Made by a program: the position numbers and the translations under genes | Assembly (NCBI GenBank): GCA_006844705.1 | Contig: SPJS01000064.1 | Location: 1-64,000 of the forward strand | DNA from: Methylococcaceae bacterium | GTDB lineage: Bacteria; Pseudomonadota; Gammaproteobacteria; Methylococcales; Methylomonadaceae | DNA: 64,000 bases | Direction: 5' to 3' | The notes under the pieces: generated by a model | Told to the model about the DNA's origin: nothing | The model's input: the letters and a program-made list of their open reading frames with translations, nothing else | Databases searched by the model: none | In this document: in pieces, positions 1 through 8,325 of the stretch | Numbering within the stretch: the first letter of the stretch is position 1 | Layout: each line of letters opens with the position of its first letter

Positions 1-260
1 AGTCCAATAAAAATGATGCGGTTGATGCAGAGGCGATTTGCGAAGCCGTTCAACGCCCTAATATGCGCTTTGTACCCGCGAAAAGTATAGAACAACAAGA
101 TCTCCAAAGTATCCACCGCATTCGCAGCCAGCTGGTTGCCAGACGAACGGCTCAGGCAAACCAGATACGTGGATTACTAATAGAATATGGCATCATAATT
201 CCTCAGGGAATCAAGTGCATCAGAAAAAACCTGCCTGATATTCTAGAGGACGGCGAATGG
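1..260 (+). pseudogene. IS110-family transposase fragment (both ends missing)
   Basis: The frame starting at base 3 is open from the window edge and reads NKNDAVDAEAI, then a helical stretch rich in Arg and Gln (RSQLVARRTAQANQIRGLL) and LPDILED. This is the N-terminal DEDD (RuvC-like) part of IS110/IS1111 transposases. Family resemblance ends near base 260, where about two thirds of a normal transposase, including the C-terminal Transposase_20 part, should follow. Instead the frame runs into pyrimidine-rich repeats and a second transposase-like motif. The 5' part lies outside the window. I infer a dead insertion-sequence remnant; the family call is fairly sure and the break point approximate. 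Confidence 0.75.
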
Positions 261-268
261 TCTGTCCG

Positions 269-317
269 CTATTTTCCGTTTTCCTATTTTCCTAGTCCCC
301 TATTTTCTCTATTTTCC
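269..317. repeat. Short imperfect direct repeats of ctattttcY
   Basis: Four copies of the 9-mer ctattttc(c/t) start at bases 269, 284, 300 and 309, separated by short T/C-rich spacers. They sit exactly between the end of the IS110-like homology and the start of the Y1-transposase-like motif. They may be a slippage product or the scar of a rearrangement; no function is suggested by the sequence. Confidence 0.6.
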
Positions 318-368
318 AACCAGCCGTTGCATATTATGCACCGTGGAAATAATAGACAAGATATCTTT
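318..368 (+). pseudogene. Possible Y1 (REP-associated) transposase N-terminal scrap
   Basis: In the same frame as the IS110 fragment, the peptide QPLHIMHRGNNRQDIF matches the N-terminal signature of Y1/REP-associated tyrosine transposases, which typically read P-x-H-V-x-x-R-G-N-N-R-Q-x-x-F. The HUH motif and catalytic tyrosine that should follow are absent; downstream sequence is unrelated until the greB stop codon. I interpret it as a second mobile-element scrap joined to the IS110 scrap. It is short, so the call rests on about 15 residues. Confidence 0.5.
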
Positions 369-439
369 GGGCTAACATCGGCGTCAAAATCATCGGCTCG
401 ATCGCGGGTATGCGCGTTCTTTTGCTGTTTTTTACTCAG

Positions 440-934
440 CTATTCATAATCAATTGCAACAATATAATATTCCAAGGTATTGCCGTCATGATGCAATTGC
501 ACTTCATCATCAAAGGATTTTTTCAGCAAGGCTTTGGCCAGTGGTGAGTCAATGCTGATGTAGTCTTTGGATGCATCAATTTCATCGGCGCCTACAATCC
601 GGTATGACACTTCTGTTCCATCCTTTTTTTCCAGTGTGACCACAGCGCCAAAAAACACCTTGTCCTTGTTTTGCGGTGTTTCCCTTACCACTTTTAGTGA
701 AGGCAAGCGTTTTTGCAGATAATTGATGCGGCTGTCGATACCGCGTAATTCCTTCTTACGGTAGATGTATTCTGCGTTTTCAGAGCGGTCGCCTTCTGCG
801 GCGGCGGCGGCAAGTGCGGAGGTGACGCCCTTGCGACGATGCCATAATTGCTTGAGCTCGTCCTCAAGTGTTTGATAGCCCTCAGGGGTGATATACGGCG
901 ATGATTTGGGGCGGGGCGGTCTCCAGCGTGACAT
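440..934 (-). CDS. greB: Transcription elongation factor GreB
   Basis: 164 residues, normal for GreB. It has the N-terminal coiled coil (YITPEGYQTLEDELKQLW, then GDRSENAEYIYRKKELRGID with the conserved acidic tip) and the C-terminal FKBP-like domain (SPLAKALLKK). GreB enters the RNA polymerase secondary channel and stimulates cleavage of backtracked transcripts. The longer N-terminal region with the PRPKSSPYITPEG lead-in and the R-K-K-E-L-R-x-I-D context favour GreB over GreA. It starts 3 bases after the sdaA stop and is probably the last gene of a cutA-dsbD-tlpA-sdaA-greB run. Its 3' end abuts transposase debris. Confidence 0.93.
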   Translation of the reverse strand: MSRWRPPRPKSSPYITPEGYQTLEDELKQLWHRRKGVTSALAAAAAEGDRSENAEYIYRKKELRGIDSRINYLQKRLPSLKVVRETPQNKDKVFFGAVVTLEKKDGTEVSYRIVGADEIDASKDYISIDSPLAKALLKKSFDDEVQLHHDGNTLEYYIVAIDYE

Positions 935-937
935 GGA

Positions 938-2308
938 TTAACATTCAATAACATTAACTGCCAGGCCGCCTTGAGAGGTTTCCTTGTATTTGCTTTGCAT
1001 GTCAGAGCCGGTTTCGCGCATGGTTTTGATGACTTTATCCAGCGAGACGAGATGGGTGCCGGTGCCGCGTAAGGCCATGCGGGCGGCATTGATGGCTTTA
1101 ACCGCTCCCATGGCGTTGCGTTCGATGCAGGGGATTTGCACCAGTCCACCGATGGGATCGCAGGTCAGTCCGAGGTTGTGTTCCATACCGATTTCCGCGG
1201 CATTTTCCACCTGCTCCGGTGTGCCACCGAGCACTTCAGCCAAAGCGCCCGCCGCCATCGAGCAGGCCACGCCAACTTCACCCTGACAACCGACTTCCGC
1301 ACCGGAAATTGATGCATTCTTTTTGTACAGTGTGGCGAATGCACCCGCTGTTAATAAAAAGCGGATGATGCCTTCCCTGTTCGCGCCCTGACAAAACTTG
1401 ACGTAGTAATGCAATACGGCAGGGATAATACCGGCAGCGCCATTGGTGGGGGCCGTGACGACACGGCTGCCGGCTGCGTTTTCTTCATTCACAGCCAGCG
1501 CAAACAGGTTAACCCAGTCGGACTGGCCAACCGGCATGATGTCATCCGCATTGCTGGCACTTAACTGGCGGTATAACGCGGGCGCTCTGCGTTGGACATT
1601 TAATCCGCCCGGTAGAATACCTTCCTGTTTAAAACCTCGTTTTACACATTCTTTCATTATCTGCCAGATGGATAATAAATCGTCCTTGATTTTATACTCA
1701 GGTAACCAGCACTTTTCATTTTCCAGCATGATGCTGCTGATAGGCAGCTTGTGCATCATACACCGTTTTAATAACTCGTCAGAGCTGTTAAAAGGATAAG
1801 GTAGCGAGCGGTCATCCAGTACGATGTCATCCAGAGGTTCCTGCTCTGTCGCGATAAAACCGCCGCCGACAGAAAAATATTCTTTGCTCAGTGACTGTTC
1901 ACCCGTTGTGGCAGTAAAGCGCATGCCGTTGGCATGAAAAGGCAGAGGCTCCAGATGATACAGCAGATCACTCTGTTCGTTGAAAGCCAGTTTTTTCTGG
2001 CCAAGAATATTCAGCGCAGCCTGTTGACGAATGTCTGATAACAGAGTATCAATCATATCCGGGTTGACCCGTTCCGGTTGCTCGCCAGATAACCCCAGCA
2101 AGACCGCTTTATCTGTACCGTGACCTTTGCCGGTGGCACCCAGTGAGCCAAACAAATCAATCTGGATGCGGGTCAGTTGATCCACTGCATTTTGTTGTTG
2201 AAGATATTGCGCAAACAACAGGGCGGCGCGCATGGGGCCGACGGTATGCGAACTGGAAGGGCCAATGCCGATTTTGAAAATATCAAATACGCTGATAGGG
2301 ACAGCCAT
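938..2308 (-). CDS. sdaA: L-serine ammonia-lyase (iron-sulfur dependent)
   Basis: 456 residues, the single-chain SdaA/SdaB form that converts L-serine to pyruvate and ammonia. The N-terminal beta domain carries [22 protein letters not shown]. The C-terminal alpha domain has [33 protein letters not shown] and [18 protein letters not shown], whose cysteines hold the 4Fe-4S cluster. I start at the ATG at 2308 rather than a GTG two codons upstream because an AAGAG ribosome site is correctly spaced only for the ATG. It lies 39 bases after the thioredoxin-like gene and 3 bases before greB. Confidence 0.95.
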   Translation of the reverse strand: MAVPISVFDIFKIGIGPSSSHTVGPMRAALLFAQYLQQQNAVDQLTRIQIDLFGSLGATGKGHGTDKAVLLGLSGEQPERVNPDMIDTLLSDIRQQAALNILGQKKLAFNEQSDLLYHLEPLPFHANGMRFTATTGEQSLSKEYFSVGGGFIATEQEPLDDIVLDDRSLPYPFNSSDELLKRCMMHKLPISSIMLENEKCWLPEYKIKDDLLSIWQIMKECVKRGFKQEGILPGGLNVQRRAPALYRQLSASNADDIMPVGQSDWVNLFALAVNEENAAGSRVVTAPTNGAAGIIPAVLHYYVKFCQGANREGIIRFLLTAGAFATLYKKNASISGAEVGCQGEVGVACSMAAGALAEVLGGTPEQVENAAEIGMEHNLGLTCDPIGGLVQIPCIERNAMGAVKAINAARMALRGTGTHLVSLDKVIKTMRETGSDMQSKYKETSQGGLAVNVIEC

Positions 2309-2347
2309 AATCACTCTTAATTCAAGGGTTGTCTGATTTTCGGCCAG

Positions 2348-2854
2348 TTACAGCAAAGGTGCAAGCTGTTCCTCAAGTTTATCAGCGGACAGCTCACCCA
2401 GATGACGATAAACAATTTGACCCTGTGGATTGAGAATCAGGCTGAAAGGCAGAGCATTCGCAACATTGCCCAGTGGCGCAGTCAGTTTTAATGCACCATC
2501 ATTGGCGATTAGCAGTGGATAGTTGACAGGGTGTTTCTCGATAAAAGCAGTCACGGCATCCTTGTCATCAATGGCAATGCCGATGAATTGCACGTTGTTA
2601 TTCTGATATTTTTGCTGTAGATGGATAAATTCCGGAATTTCTTTCAAGCAGGGCGGGCACCAGGTCGCCCAGAAATTAACGATGCGGATTTTGCCCTGCC
2701 AGTCCTGCACAGTGCGAGGAGTGCCGTCAAGATCGGGGGCGCTGAAATCCAGTGTCACAGCCTGTTGTGTTGAAGCAGGCTGGCTGTGCCGTTGAACATA
2801 CACGCCGCCCGCCAGAGCAAGGATAGCGGCCAGCACAATGATCAGGCGATTCAC
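2348..2854 (-). CDS. TlpA/ResA-like periplasmic thioredoxin-fold protein
   Basis: 168 residues. One N-terminal membrane segment (residues 3-20) acts as signal anchor. An AhpC/TSA-thioredoxin fold follows with the active site FWATWCPPC (Cys66, Cys69) and a cis-Pro region near LPFSLILNPQG. Such proteins reduce disulfides in the periplasm, often for cytochrome c maturation or general thiol repair. The start codon overlaps the dsbD stop (ATGA), so it is translationally coupled to dsbD, which is a plausible source of its electrons (inference). The exact client protein is unknown. Confidence 0.85.
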   Translation of the reverse strand: MNRLIIVLAAILALAGGVYVQRHSQPASTQQAVTLDFSAPDLDGTPRTVQDWQGKIRIVNFWATWCPPCLKEIPEFIHLQQKYQNNNVQFIGIAIDDKDAVTAFIEKHPVNYPLLIANDGALKLTAPLGNVANALPFSLILNPQGQIVYRHLGELSADKLEEQLAPLL

Positions 2855-5076
2855 AGGTTTTGCAGGGTTTTGTTGAAGGTGGCGGCATCCTGAAAACCAA
2901 TGACGCGAGCGTGCGGTATTTCTTTTTTGTCCGGGGCAAAAAAGATAATGCCGGGCGGGCCGATCAAATTAAAGCGTTTTAACAGCGCCTGATCCGCTTC
3001 ATCGTTGGCAGTCACATCGGCTTGAACCAGGACAAAGTTGCTGAGTTTTTGTTTTACCTGTGGATCGGTAAATGTGTAGTTTTCCATTTCTATACAGGAA
3101 ATACACCAGTCAGCATAAAAATCGAGCATGACATTTTGTTGTCGGGCGCTGGCCTGAGCAATGCGCTGGTCCAGATCGGAGACTGTTTTGATGCGTTCAA
3201 ACTCAATGCCTTTATGTGCCGTGGGCGAGGCATTGGCAGACAGGCCATATAAAGGCTGTAACGGGTTATGATTACCGGCACCCACGCCAATCAGCATTAA
3301 AATACCGTAAACCAGTGAAATCAGACCGCAGCCTTTCCAAAGCTTGCGCCAGCTGGAGGCATCTTGTGGCAACGGATCGATTGCACTCATATAAATGGCC
3401 GGAATAATTAACAACATGGCCCACAGTAACATGGTGATGGTGGGCGGGATAATGCGGCTTAGCATCCACACCGCAACCCCCAGCATGATGACGCCAAAAA
3501 CCGTTTTGGTCGAATTAAGCCAGTGACCGGCCTTGGGCAGCAGTGTGCCTGCAGAGGCACCGACTAATAACAAGGGAAAGCCCATGCCCAGCCCCATGCT
3601 GAATAAAGCTGAACCGCCCAGCACAACATCTCCGCTCTGGCCAATATAAATAAGCGCGGCAGCAAGCGGGGCAGCAACACAGGGGCCAACGATCAATGAG
3701 GACAGCGCTCCCATGATAAAGGCACCGATATACGAGCCATCACGGTGCTTATCACTGCTGTTATGTAAATAACTCTGTATCGATTTGGGAAGTTCCAGGG
3801 TAAAAAAACCAAACATGGACAAGGCAAGCAACACAAAAATGGCGCTGAAAAAACTGATGATCCACGGGTTTTGAAATAGGGCTTGTAAATTGCTGCCGAA
3901 TAACGCGGCGAGAATGCCAAAGAGGGTATAAGTCAGTGCAGATGCCAGAACATAACTGAAAGACAGCGCAAAAGCTTTGCGTGTGGTGATGTTTTTGCTG
4001 CCGACAATGATCCCGGACAAAATCGGAATCATCGGGAACACGCACGGGGTAAAGGCGAGTAATAATCCAAAACCGAAAAAGCTGAGCAGAGTTAAAAATA
4101 AGGAGTCATGCTTAAGCGTGTTGATGATCTGGTCCTGCTCTGAAAGCAGGGGGGTACCGGCTGCCACGGGTGGTCTGTTTATAGGCGTCAATGATGTCAC
4201 GGCAGGCAACGCAAGCTTCACACTGCTTTGCATCGGTGGATAACACACGCCGCGATCTGCACATCCTTGATATTTAGCGGTTAAAATGATGTTATGCGCT
4301 TCTTTACTGGTGCGTATCAGGGGCACATTAAATTCCAGCGCCTGATAGAAAATCTCCACCTCACCAAAGGCTTCATCGTGGTAGGGCTGGCCGTTTGGAA
4401 TGGTAAATGTGCCGAGCTGGGTGCCGGATGCATCTTCCAGGATGAGCTCGGCTTTTTCACGATACAGATAATAGTTATCGGCAATCAGCCAGGAAACGCC
4501 TAACGTATGGCCGTCTTTAACATCGGCAAAGAATTGAAACGCCTGTTCCGGCGGTAGCAAATCGTCAGCAAAAACACCGGAGGCCGCAGTGCCGATACCA
4601 TTTAAAAAATCGTCAAGCCCGGCACTGCTTGAGCCCGCAAAGCGTGGTGCGGGCAGTTGTATGTTGAGCGTGGTTTTCTGCGGCGGGTAACACACGCCGA
4701 TATCCGCACAGCCCTGGTGCTTTACCAGTACATCGAAATTTTCCAGGGTGGCAGCGGCAGAGGTTGGTAAATGGACAATCAAATCATTGCGAAAGGTTTC
4801 CACTTCACCAAAAAATTCATCCTGTTTCTTTTCGCCAGCGGGGATTTGTGCATCACCCAGGGTGACATCCGGTGATTGGGAGATGAAGCCCAGTTTGCTA
4901 CGATACAGGTAGTAACCGTCCATTATTTCCCATTGCAATGTAACGCTGTCGCGCGTGCTGGCTTTGGCGGTTAATTTGAATGCCTGCTCTACCGGCACCA
5001 GGTCGGGGGTGCCGATGGCAGACGCAGTTTGTGTGAAGAAGGTTAATAATATGAAGACTATTTTGAAGTCAGGCAT
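2851..5076 (-). CDS. dsbD: Thiol:disulfide interchange protein DsbD with duplicated alpha domain
   Basis: 741 residues, longer than the roughly 570-600 of most DsbD. Signal peptide at residues 1-20. Two successive DsbD-alpha-like domains follow, each ending in a CADxGVCYPP motif (Cys123/Cys129 and Cys272/Cys278). The eight-helix transmembrane domain has TPCVFPMIPI and VGPCVAAPL, and the C-terminal thioredoxin domain has YADWCISC. It carries electrons from cytoplasmic thioredoxin to periplasmic thiol proteins. The tandem alpha domain is the odd feature. The gene overlaps the end of cutA, as cutA-dsbD do in many gammaproteobacteria, and overlaps the downstream thioredoxin gene. Confidence 0.95.
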   Translation of the reverse strand: MPDFKIVFILLTFFTQTASAIGTPDLVPVEQAFKLTAKASTRDSVTLQWEIMDGYYLYRSKLGFISQSPDVTLGDAQIPAGEKKQDEFFGEVETFRNDLIVHLPTSAAATLENFDVLVKHQGCADIGVCYPPQKTTLNIQLPAPRFAGSSSAGLDDFLNGIGTAASGVFADDLLPPEQAFQFFADVKDGHTLGVSWLIADNYYLYREKAELILEDASGTQLGTFTIPNGQPYHDEAFGEVEIFYQALEFNVPLIRTSKEAHNIILTAKYQGCADRGVCYPPMQSSVKLALPAVTSLTPINRPPVAAGTPLLSEQDQIINTLKHDSLFLTLLSFFGFGLLLAFTPCVFPMIPILSGIIVGSKNITTRKAFALSFSYVLASALTYTLFGILAALFGSNLQALFQNPWIISFFSAIFVLLALSMFGFFTLELPKSIQSYLHNSSDKHRDGSYIGAFIMGALSSLIVGPCVAAPLAAALIYIGQSGDVVLGGSALFSMGLGMGFPLLLVGASAGTLLPKAGHWLNSTKTVFGVIMLGVAVWMLSRIIPPTITMLLWAMLLIIPAIYMSAIDPLPQDASSWRKLWKGCGLISLVYGILMLIGVGAGNHNPLQPLYGLSANASPTAHKGIEFERIKTVSDLDQRIAQASARQQNVMLDFYADWCISCIEMENYTFTDPQVKQKLSNFVLVQADVTANDEADQALLKRFNLIGPPGIIFFAPDKKEIPHARVIGFQDAATFNKTLQNL

Positions 5077-5375
5077 GAATCTATCCAGTTTAAATACGCC
5101 GGTAACGCTTGCGCCATAGAGACTGCCACGATTTCCGGAAGTTCATAGGGGTGCAGCGTGAGAATTTCCGCTTCCAGCTGAGGGTAGTGCTGCGCGTCTG
5201 ATTTTAAAATCAGCAGTTGTTCTTCATCCGATGTGATCTCGCCTTGCCACTGATAAATCGAGGTGATGCCGGGAATAATATTGGCACAGGCGACTAATTG
5301 TTTTTCGACCAGGGTGGTGGCAATCTGGCGGGCGGTATTGTCGTTTGGACAGGTGCAAAAGATGAGTTGGTGCAT
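5058..5375 (-). CDS. cutA: Divalent-cation tolerance protein CutA
   Basis: 105 residues, standard for CutA1, a small trimeric ferredoxin-like protein linked to copper/divalent metal tolerance. Family landmarks are CTCPNDNTARQIA near the start, the LVACANI segment, IYQWQGEI and the C-terminal HPYELPEIVAV. It is the first gene of the run; its last 19 bases overlap the start of dsbD. The 285 bases upstream (5376-5660) contain no gene and probably hold divergent promoters for cutA and fxsA, though I see no convincing consensus. Confidence 0.94.
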   Translation of the reverse strand: MHQLIFCTCPNDNTARQIATTLVEKQLVACANIIPGITSIYQWQGEITSDEEQLLILKSDAQHYPQLEAEILTLHPYELPEIVAVSMAQALPAYLNWIDSCLTSK

Positions 5376-5660
5376 AGTCGGCTATTTTACACAAATGGCA
5401 TATTATTCTGGAATTTATACGGTAATGCCCATAGTATAGAAAAGATAAGGAAGTGAGTTATTTTGCTTTCGTAAACCTGGGTTTGTCACTTCAATACGGA
5501 TAGCAGATATTAGTTTTACAACGGGTATGTTGTTGAGCTGTGGAATCAAGAGCATGCTTACAGTGTCGAAGTGAAATAAAGACTCAAGGACTCATTAAAA
5601 CAGGGACGCTCGAACAAAAACATAATTATTAGTTCAGCCCTCTATTGCCAGGTTAAACCT

Positions 5661-6110
5661 ATGAAACTGATTCAGATTATTTTCCTTTTCTTTCTTATTG
5701 TCCCCTTTGTCGAGATTTATCTGCTATTACAGATTGGCGGTATTATTGGCGTCTTCCCAACTATTTTTATGGTGGTGTTCACCGCGGCTTTAGGTGCCTG
5801 GTTGCTGCGTCAGCAGGGCTTTGCAACCTGGATGCGCTTTCAGGAAAACCTCAATCGTGGCGAAATCCCTGCCTATGAAATGATTGAAGGTCCGATGTTG
5901 CTGGTCGGCGGTGCGTTGTTATTAACCCCGGGTTTTTTTACCGATGCCTTCGGTTTCGCCTGTTTAGTACCGGGTTTACGTAGAAAAATCGCCCAATACG
6001 TGATCGAAAATCATCTGGTGGATGGCAACATCCAGGCTAATTTTTATCAGCAGCAGACAAAGCGGCAAGCGGATGTCATTGAGGGTGAATTTAAAAAGGA
6101 TGAAGAATAG
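5661..6110 (+). CDS. fxsA: FxsA family membrane protein
   Basis: 149 residues with three or four hydrophobic segments: an N-terminal helix (IIFLFFLIVPFVEIYLLLQIG), a second helix including TAALGAWLLRQQG, and a third near LLVGGALLLTPGFFTDAFG. The last is the FxsA signature. The tail is polar. FxsA is an inner-membrane protein named for suppressing F-exclusion of phage T7; its normal role is unclear. It is often next to groESL, but here the downstream sequence is a broken PEP-CTERM gene, so that synteny is lost. Confidence 0.92.
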   Translation: MKLIQIIFLFFLIVPFVEIYLLLQIGGIIGVFPTIFMVVFTAALGAWLLRQQGFATWMRFQENLNRGEIPAYEMIEGPMLLVGGALLLTPGFFTDAFGFACLVPGLRRKIAQYVIENHLVDGNIQANFYQQQTKRQADVIEGEFKKDEE

Positions 6111-6185
6111 TTACATTTTCTTGTAACCAAATGTCTTTGTTCACATGTCTTACCAGGTCAACAACAAACCAACGGGCAAAGCTCG

Positions 6186-6516
6186 TTGGTTGCAAGGCCC
6201 GAGACGTTCCCGTATTTTTTTCCTGATAGTGAGTTTGACGTTAATTTTCTGGATAGCGCAGTTATCAGTGTGCCGACCAATGTTCCGCTGGCCTTTATCT
6301 GGCCGCTGGAAACCAAAGCGGATCTGGAAGCGGCTTTTGTTGGAGATGCCAATATACTTTCAGATTTTGGCACTACCGCGACTGCAGGGTTTGAGTTAAC
6401 GCCTGAGTTCGCAGATGTCGAACTTGTTGAGTTTCATTCCGTTGCACCTGTGCCGCTACCTGCTGCTTTTGTCAGCGATTGCTGGTTTGGGATTATCTCG
6501 CCGTTCTGCCAGCTAA
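6186..6516 (+). pseudogene. Frameshifted VPLPA-CTERM (exosortase-sorted) protein remnant
   Basis: The frame from 6186 gives an acidic secreted-type sequence ending EFHSVAPVPLPA, the start of a VPLPA-type PEP-CTERM tail. It then continues as non-membrane sequence. In the next frame the same DNA reads LLLLSAIAGLGLSRRSAS and a stop at 6514-6516, exactly the hydrophobic helix plus Arg cluster expected of such a tail. An indel near 6455 therefore splits the sorting signal. No signal peptide or good ribosome site is seen at the 5' end, so the N-terminus is probably lost too. The intact VPLPA protein at 10845 is a related class. Confidence 0.7.
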
Positions 6517-6568
6517 ATGAACAGGATTGAATAAGTTAGATGCACCTGCTTTAACAATCAGGTTACCT

Positions 6569-6598
6569 AAATAAGGGGGGCCCGTTCCCCTTATTTAT
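6569..6598. terminator. Bidirectional intrinsic terminator
   Basis: A 10-bp stem (aaataagggg at 6569-6578 with ccccttattt at 6587-6596) encloses an 8-base loop. The A/T ends supply a T-tract on either strand. It lies between the broken PEP-CTERM gene and the DUF3422 gene, whose stop codon falls inside the right arm. Confidence 0.8.
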
Positions 6599-7944
6599 TC
6601 ATCGTCCACTTTACGAATCAATTTGTGAATGCGTCTGACCCCGATGGCTGCACAGACCAGTACGATTGGAATGGAGGATCCGATAATAACTGGTGGGTTG
6701 ATATCCCAGCCAGCCGATTTCATCGCCTGCGCCATGGAGCTAATTAAACTGACCGCATAGCTGGTGATGGCGATGATGGACAGCCCTTCTACCGTGCTTT
6801 GCAGGCGTAGCTGCATTTTGGCATGGGTATTCATCGATTTGAGCAAATCCTGGTTTTGCCGCTCGATAGAGATGTTCACGCGTGTTCTTAATAATTCGCC
6901 GGCATTGCTGATACGTTCGGATAATAATGAAAACCGTTTTGCGGTGGTTTCGCACGTGCTGATGGCCGGGACCAGACGACGGGTCATGAATTCTGAAAAT
7001 GTCTGCAAGCCCTGAATCCGCGTTTCACGCAGATCTTCAATACGCTGGTTAACCAGCTTGAAATAGGCATTGGCCGCGCCAAAGCGATAATGATTACTGG
7101 ACACCAGGCTTTCAATTTCAGAGGCCAGAGTGGTTAGTTCATCCAGCAGCCCGCTGTCGTCACTGTCTGTGCTGGCCATCGCTGAGGTGATGTCGATTAA
7201 CTGTTTGTCGGCCTGGACAAGCGTCGGGGCCAGTTCGCGGGCTACCGGAAATGCAAGTAGCGCCATCACCCGGTAGTCCTCAATCTCGAACAAGCGTTGC
7301 AATAAGCGACCGGCCTGGGCATTTTTCAGATGATCATTTACTATCAAAAAGCGACTGAAACCATCGACATGAATTTTAAAATCGGTATAGGCTTTGGCTG
7401 CACCACCGCTGACCTCTGCACCAATCAATGCATTACCAGCAAAATACTGATTCAATTGATCTATTTCGCCCTTGATCTCGGCAGATGAAAGAATCATTGC
7501 ATGTGATGCGACCATTAGCTGACCTGGCAGACCGCTCATCCAGTCCACGGGGACAGTGTCCAGCGCCGGGGTTTTGAACGGTTCATCATGGCCGTTTTTT
7601 ACATAAAAAGTGTATGATGAAAACTCGCCATGTTGTTCCCAGCGCAAATGAAAGCTGCCGAAGCTGGCGGTAAAATGGTTGAAATCCTGTTTGGGTGGCG
7701 TAATGCTGAAGCGCTCGCATAAATACAGAAGATGTTCGCGATCGAGCTTTTTGTCATCACCCTCAAGTTTTAATGCGAGATGAGTGGATTTGACCGGTAA
7801 TTCCAGGTTGACTGGAGAACGGGCATGAACTTCATTGTGCAGTTGGAACCGCTGCGGGTGGTTGTCAGGTAAAGGGTATAAGGTTGTCACGAAAGAGGGG
7901 GGTATATTGGATGTGTCGAATGCAAGTGGATCAGGCCCATGCAC
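6595..7944 (-). CDS. DUF3422 family membrane protein
   Basis: 449 residues. The N-terminal part has the DUF3422 opening (YPLPDNHPQRFQLHNEVHARSP) and resembles a cytoplasmic sensor-like domain. A long helical section follows (about residues 235-370, with RIEDLRETRIQGLQTFSEFMTRRL), then two C-terminal membrane helices around residues 385-440 before a basic tail (RIHKLIRKVDDE). The overall plan, a soluble domain with a C-terminal membrane pair, is typical of the family, whose function is unknown. The start at 7944 gives a good full-length match; there is no operon partner except perhaps the DUF2892 gene 37 bases upstream. Confidence 0.88.
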   Translation of the reverse strand: MHGPDPLAFDTSNIPPSFVTTLYPLPDNHPQRFQLHNEVHARSPVNLELPVKSTHLALKLEGDDKKLDREHLLYLCERFSITPPKQDFNHFTASFGSFHLRWEQHGEFSSYTFYVKNGHDEPFKTPALDTVPVDWMSGLPGQLMVASHAMILSSAEIKGEIDQLNQYFAGNALIGAEVSGGAAKAYTDFKIHVDGFSRFLIVNDHLKNAQAGRLLQRLFEIEDYRVMALLAFPVARELAPTLVQADKQLIDITSAMASTDSDDSGLLDELTTLASEIESLVSSNHYRFGAANAYFKLVNQRIEDLRETRIQGLQTFSEFMTRRLVPAISTCETTAKRFSLLSERISNAGELLRTRVNISIERQNQDLLKSMNTHAKMQLRLQSTVEGLSIIAITSYAVSLISSMAQAMKSAGWDINPPVIIGSSIPIVLVCAAIGVRRIHKLIRKVDDE

Positions 7945-7981
7945 TCAACCTAAGTGTACATGGGCAGGGAATTTAGCAAGC

Positions 7982-8224
7982 TCAGGCGTTGTCTTCCTCA
8001 CTGCCTGCGCCATCGTCCAGTGTGTTTTTACCCAGGCCGGAATAGGCAGGACACCAGCCGGAGTAGCCAGTAGAAATTAATACCATTCCGATCAGTAATA
8101 AGGCGATGCTGGCAGTGAAAATAGAAATCACCAGCAATGTAATGCCGGCATACAGACGATATTGTTTTTCTTTTTCGCCCATGTTGTGTTCAAATTTACA
8201 TACTTTTTTAATATCGAAACTCAT
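7982..8224 (-). CDS. DUF2892 (YgaP transmembrane-like) small membrane protein
   Basis: 80 residues. The pattern is KxEKQYRLYAGITLLVISIFT, a second hydrophobic helix (ALLLIGMVLISTG) and then GWCPAYSGLGKNT, the DUF2892 hallmark also present in the membrane part of YgaP. Two membrane helices are predicted. DUF2892 proteins frequently accompany rhodaneses or sulfur-handling proteins, but no such partner is adjacent here. It ends in an acidic tail. Function unknown. It is divergent from uvrD. Confidence 0.85.
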   Translation of the reverse strand: MSFDIKKVCKFEHNMGEKEKQYRLYAGITLLVISIFTASIALLLIGMVLISTGYSGWCPAYSGLGKNTLDDGAGSEEDNA

Positions 8225-8254
8225 CGTAATCCCCTCGTTTCATTGTTGTTATGA

Positions 8255-8266
8255 TCCTTCGAAGGA
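8255..8266. repeat. 12-bp perfect palindrome upstream of uvrD
   Basis: TCCTTCGAAGGA is a perfect palindrome in the 101-base divergent region between the DUF2892 gene and uvrD. It could be an operator, or chance. It does not match the LexA box consensus (CTGT-N8-ACAG), and I see no LexA box elsewhere in this region. Confidence 0.35.
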
Positions 8267-8325
8267 CTAAGTCCTTGCTGCGAAAGGTCAATATACACAG
8301 CTCGAAAAAATGTGCAAGTTAAACT

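Noticed and set aside
8225..8325. Possible LexA box upstream of uvrD
   Set aside because: No CTGT-N8-ACAG sequence is present; only a 12-bp palindrome of another type.
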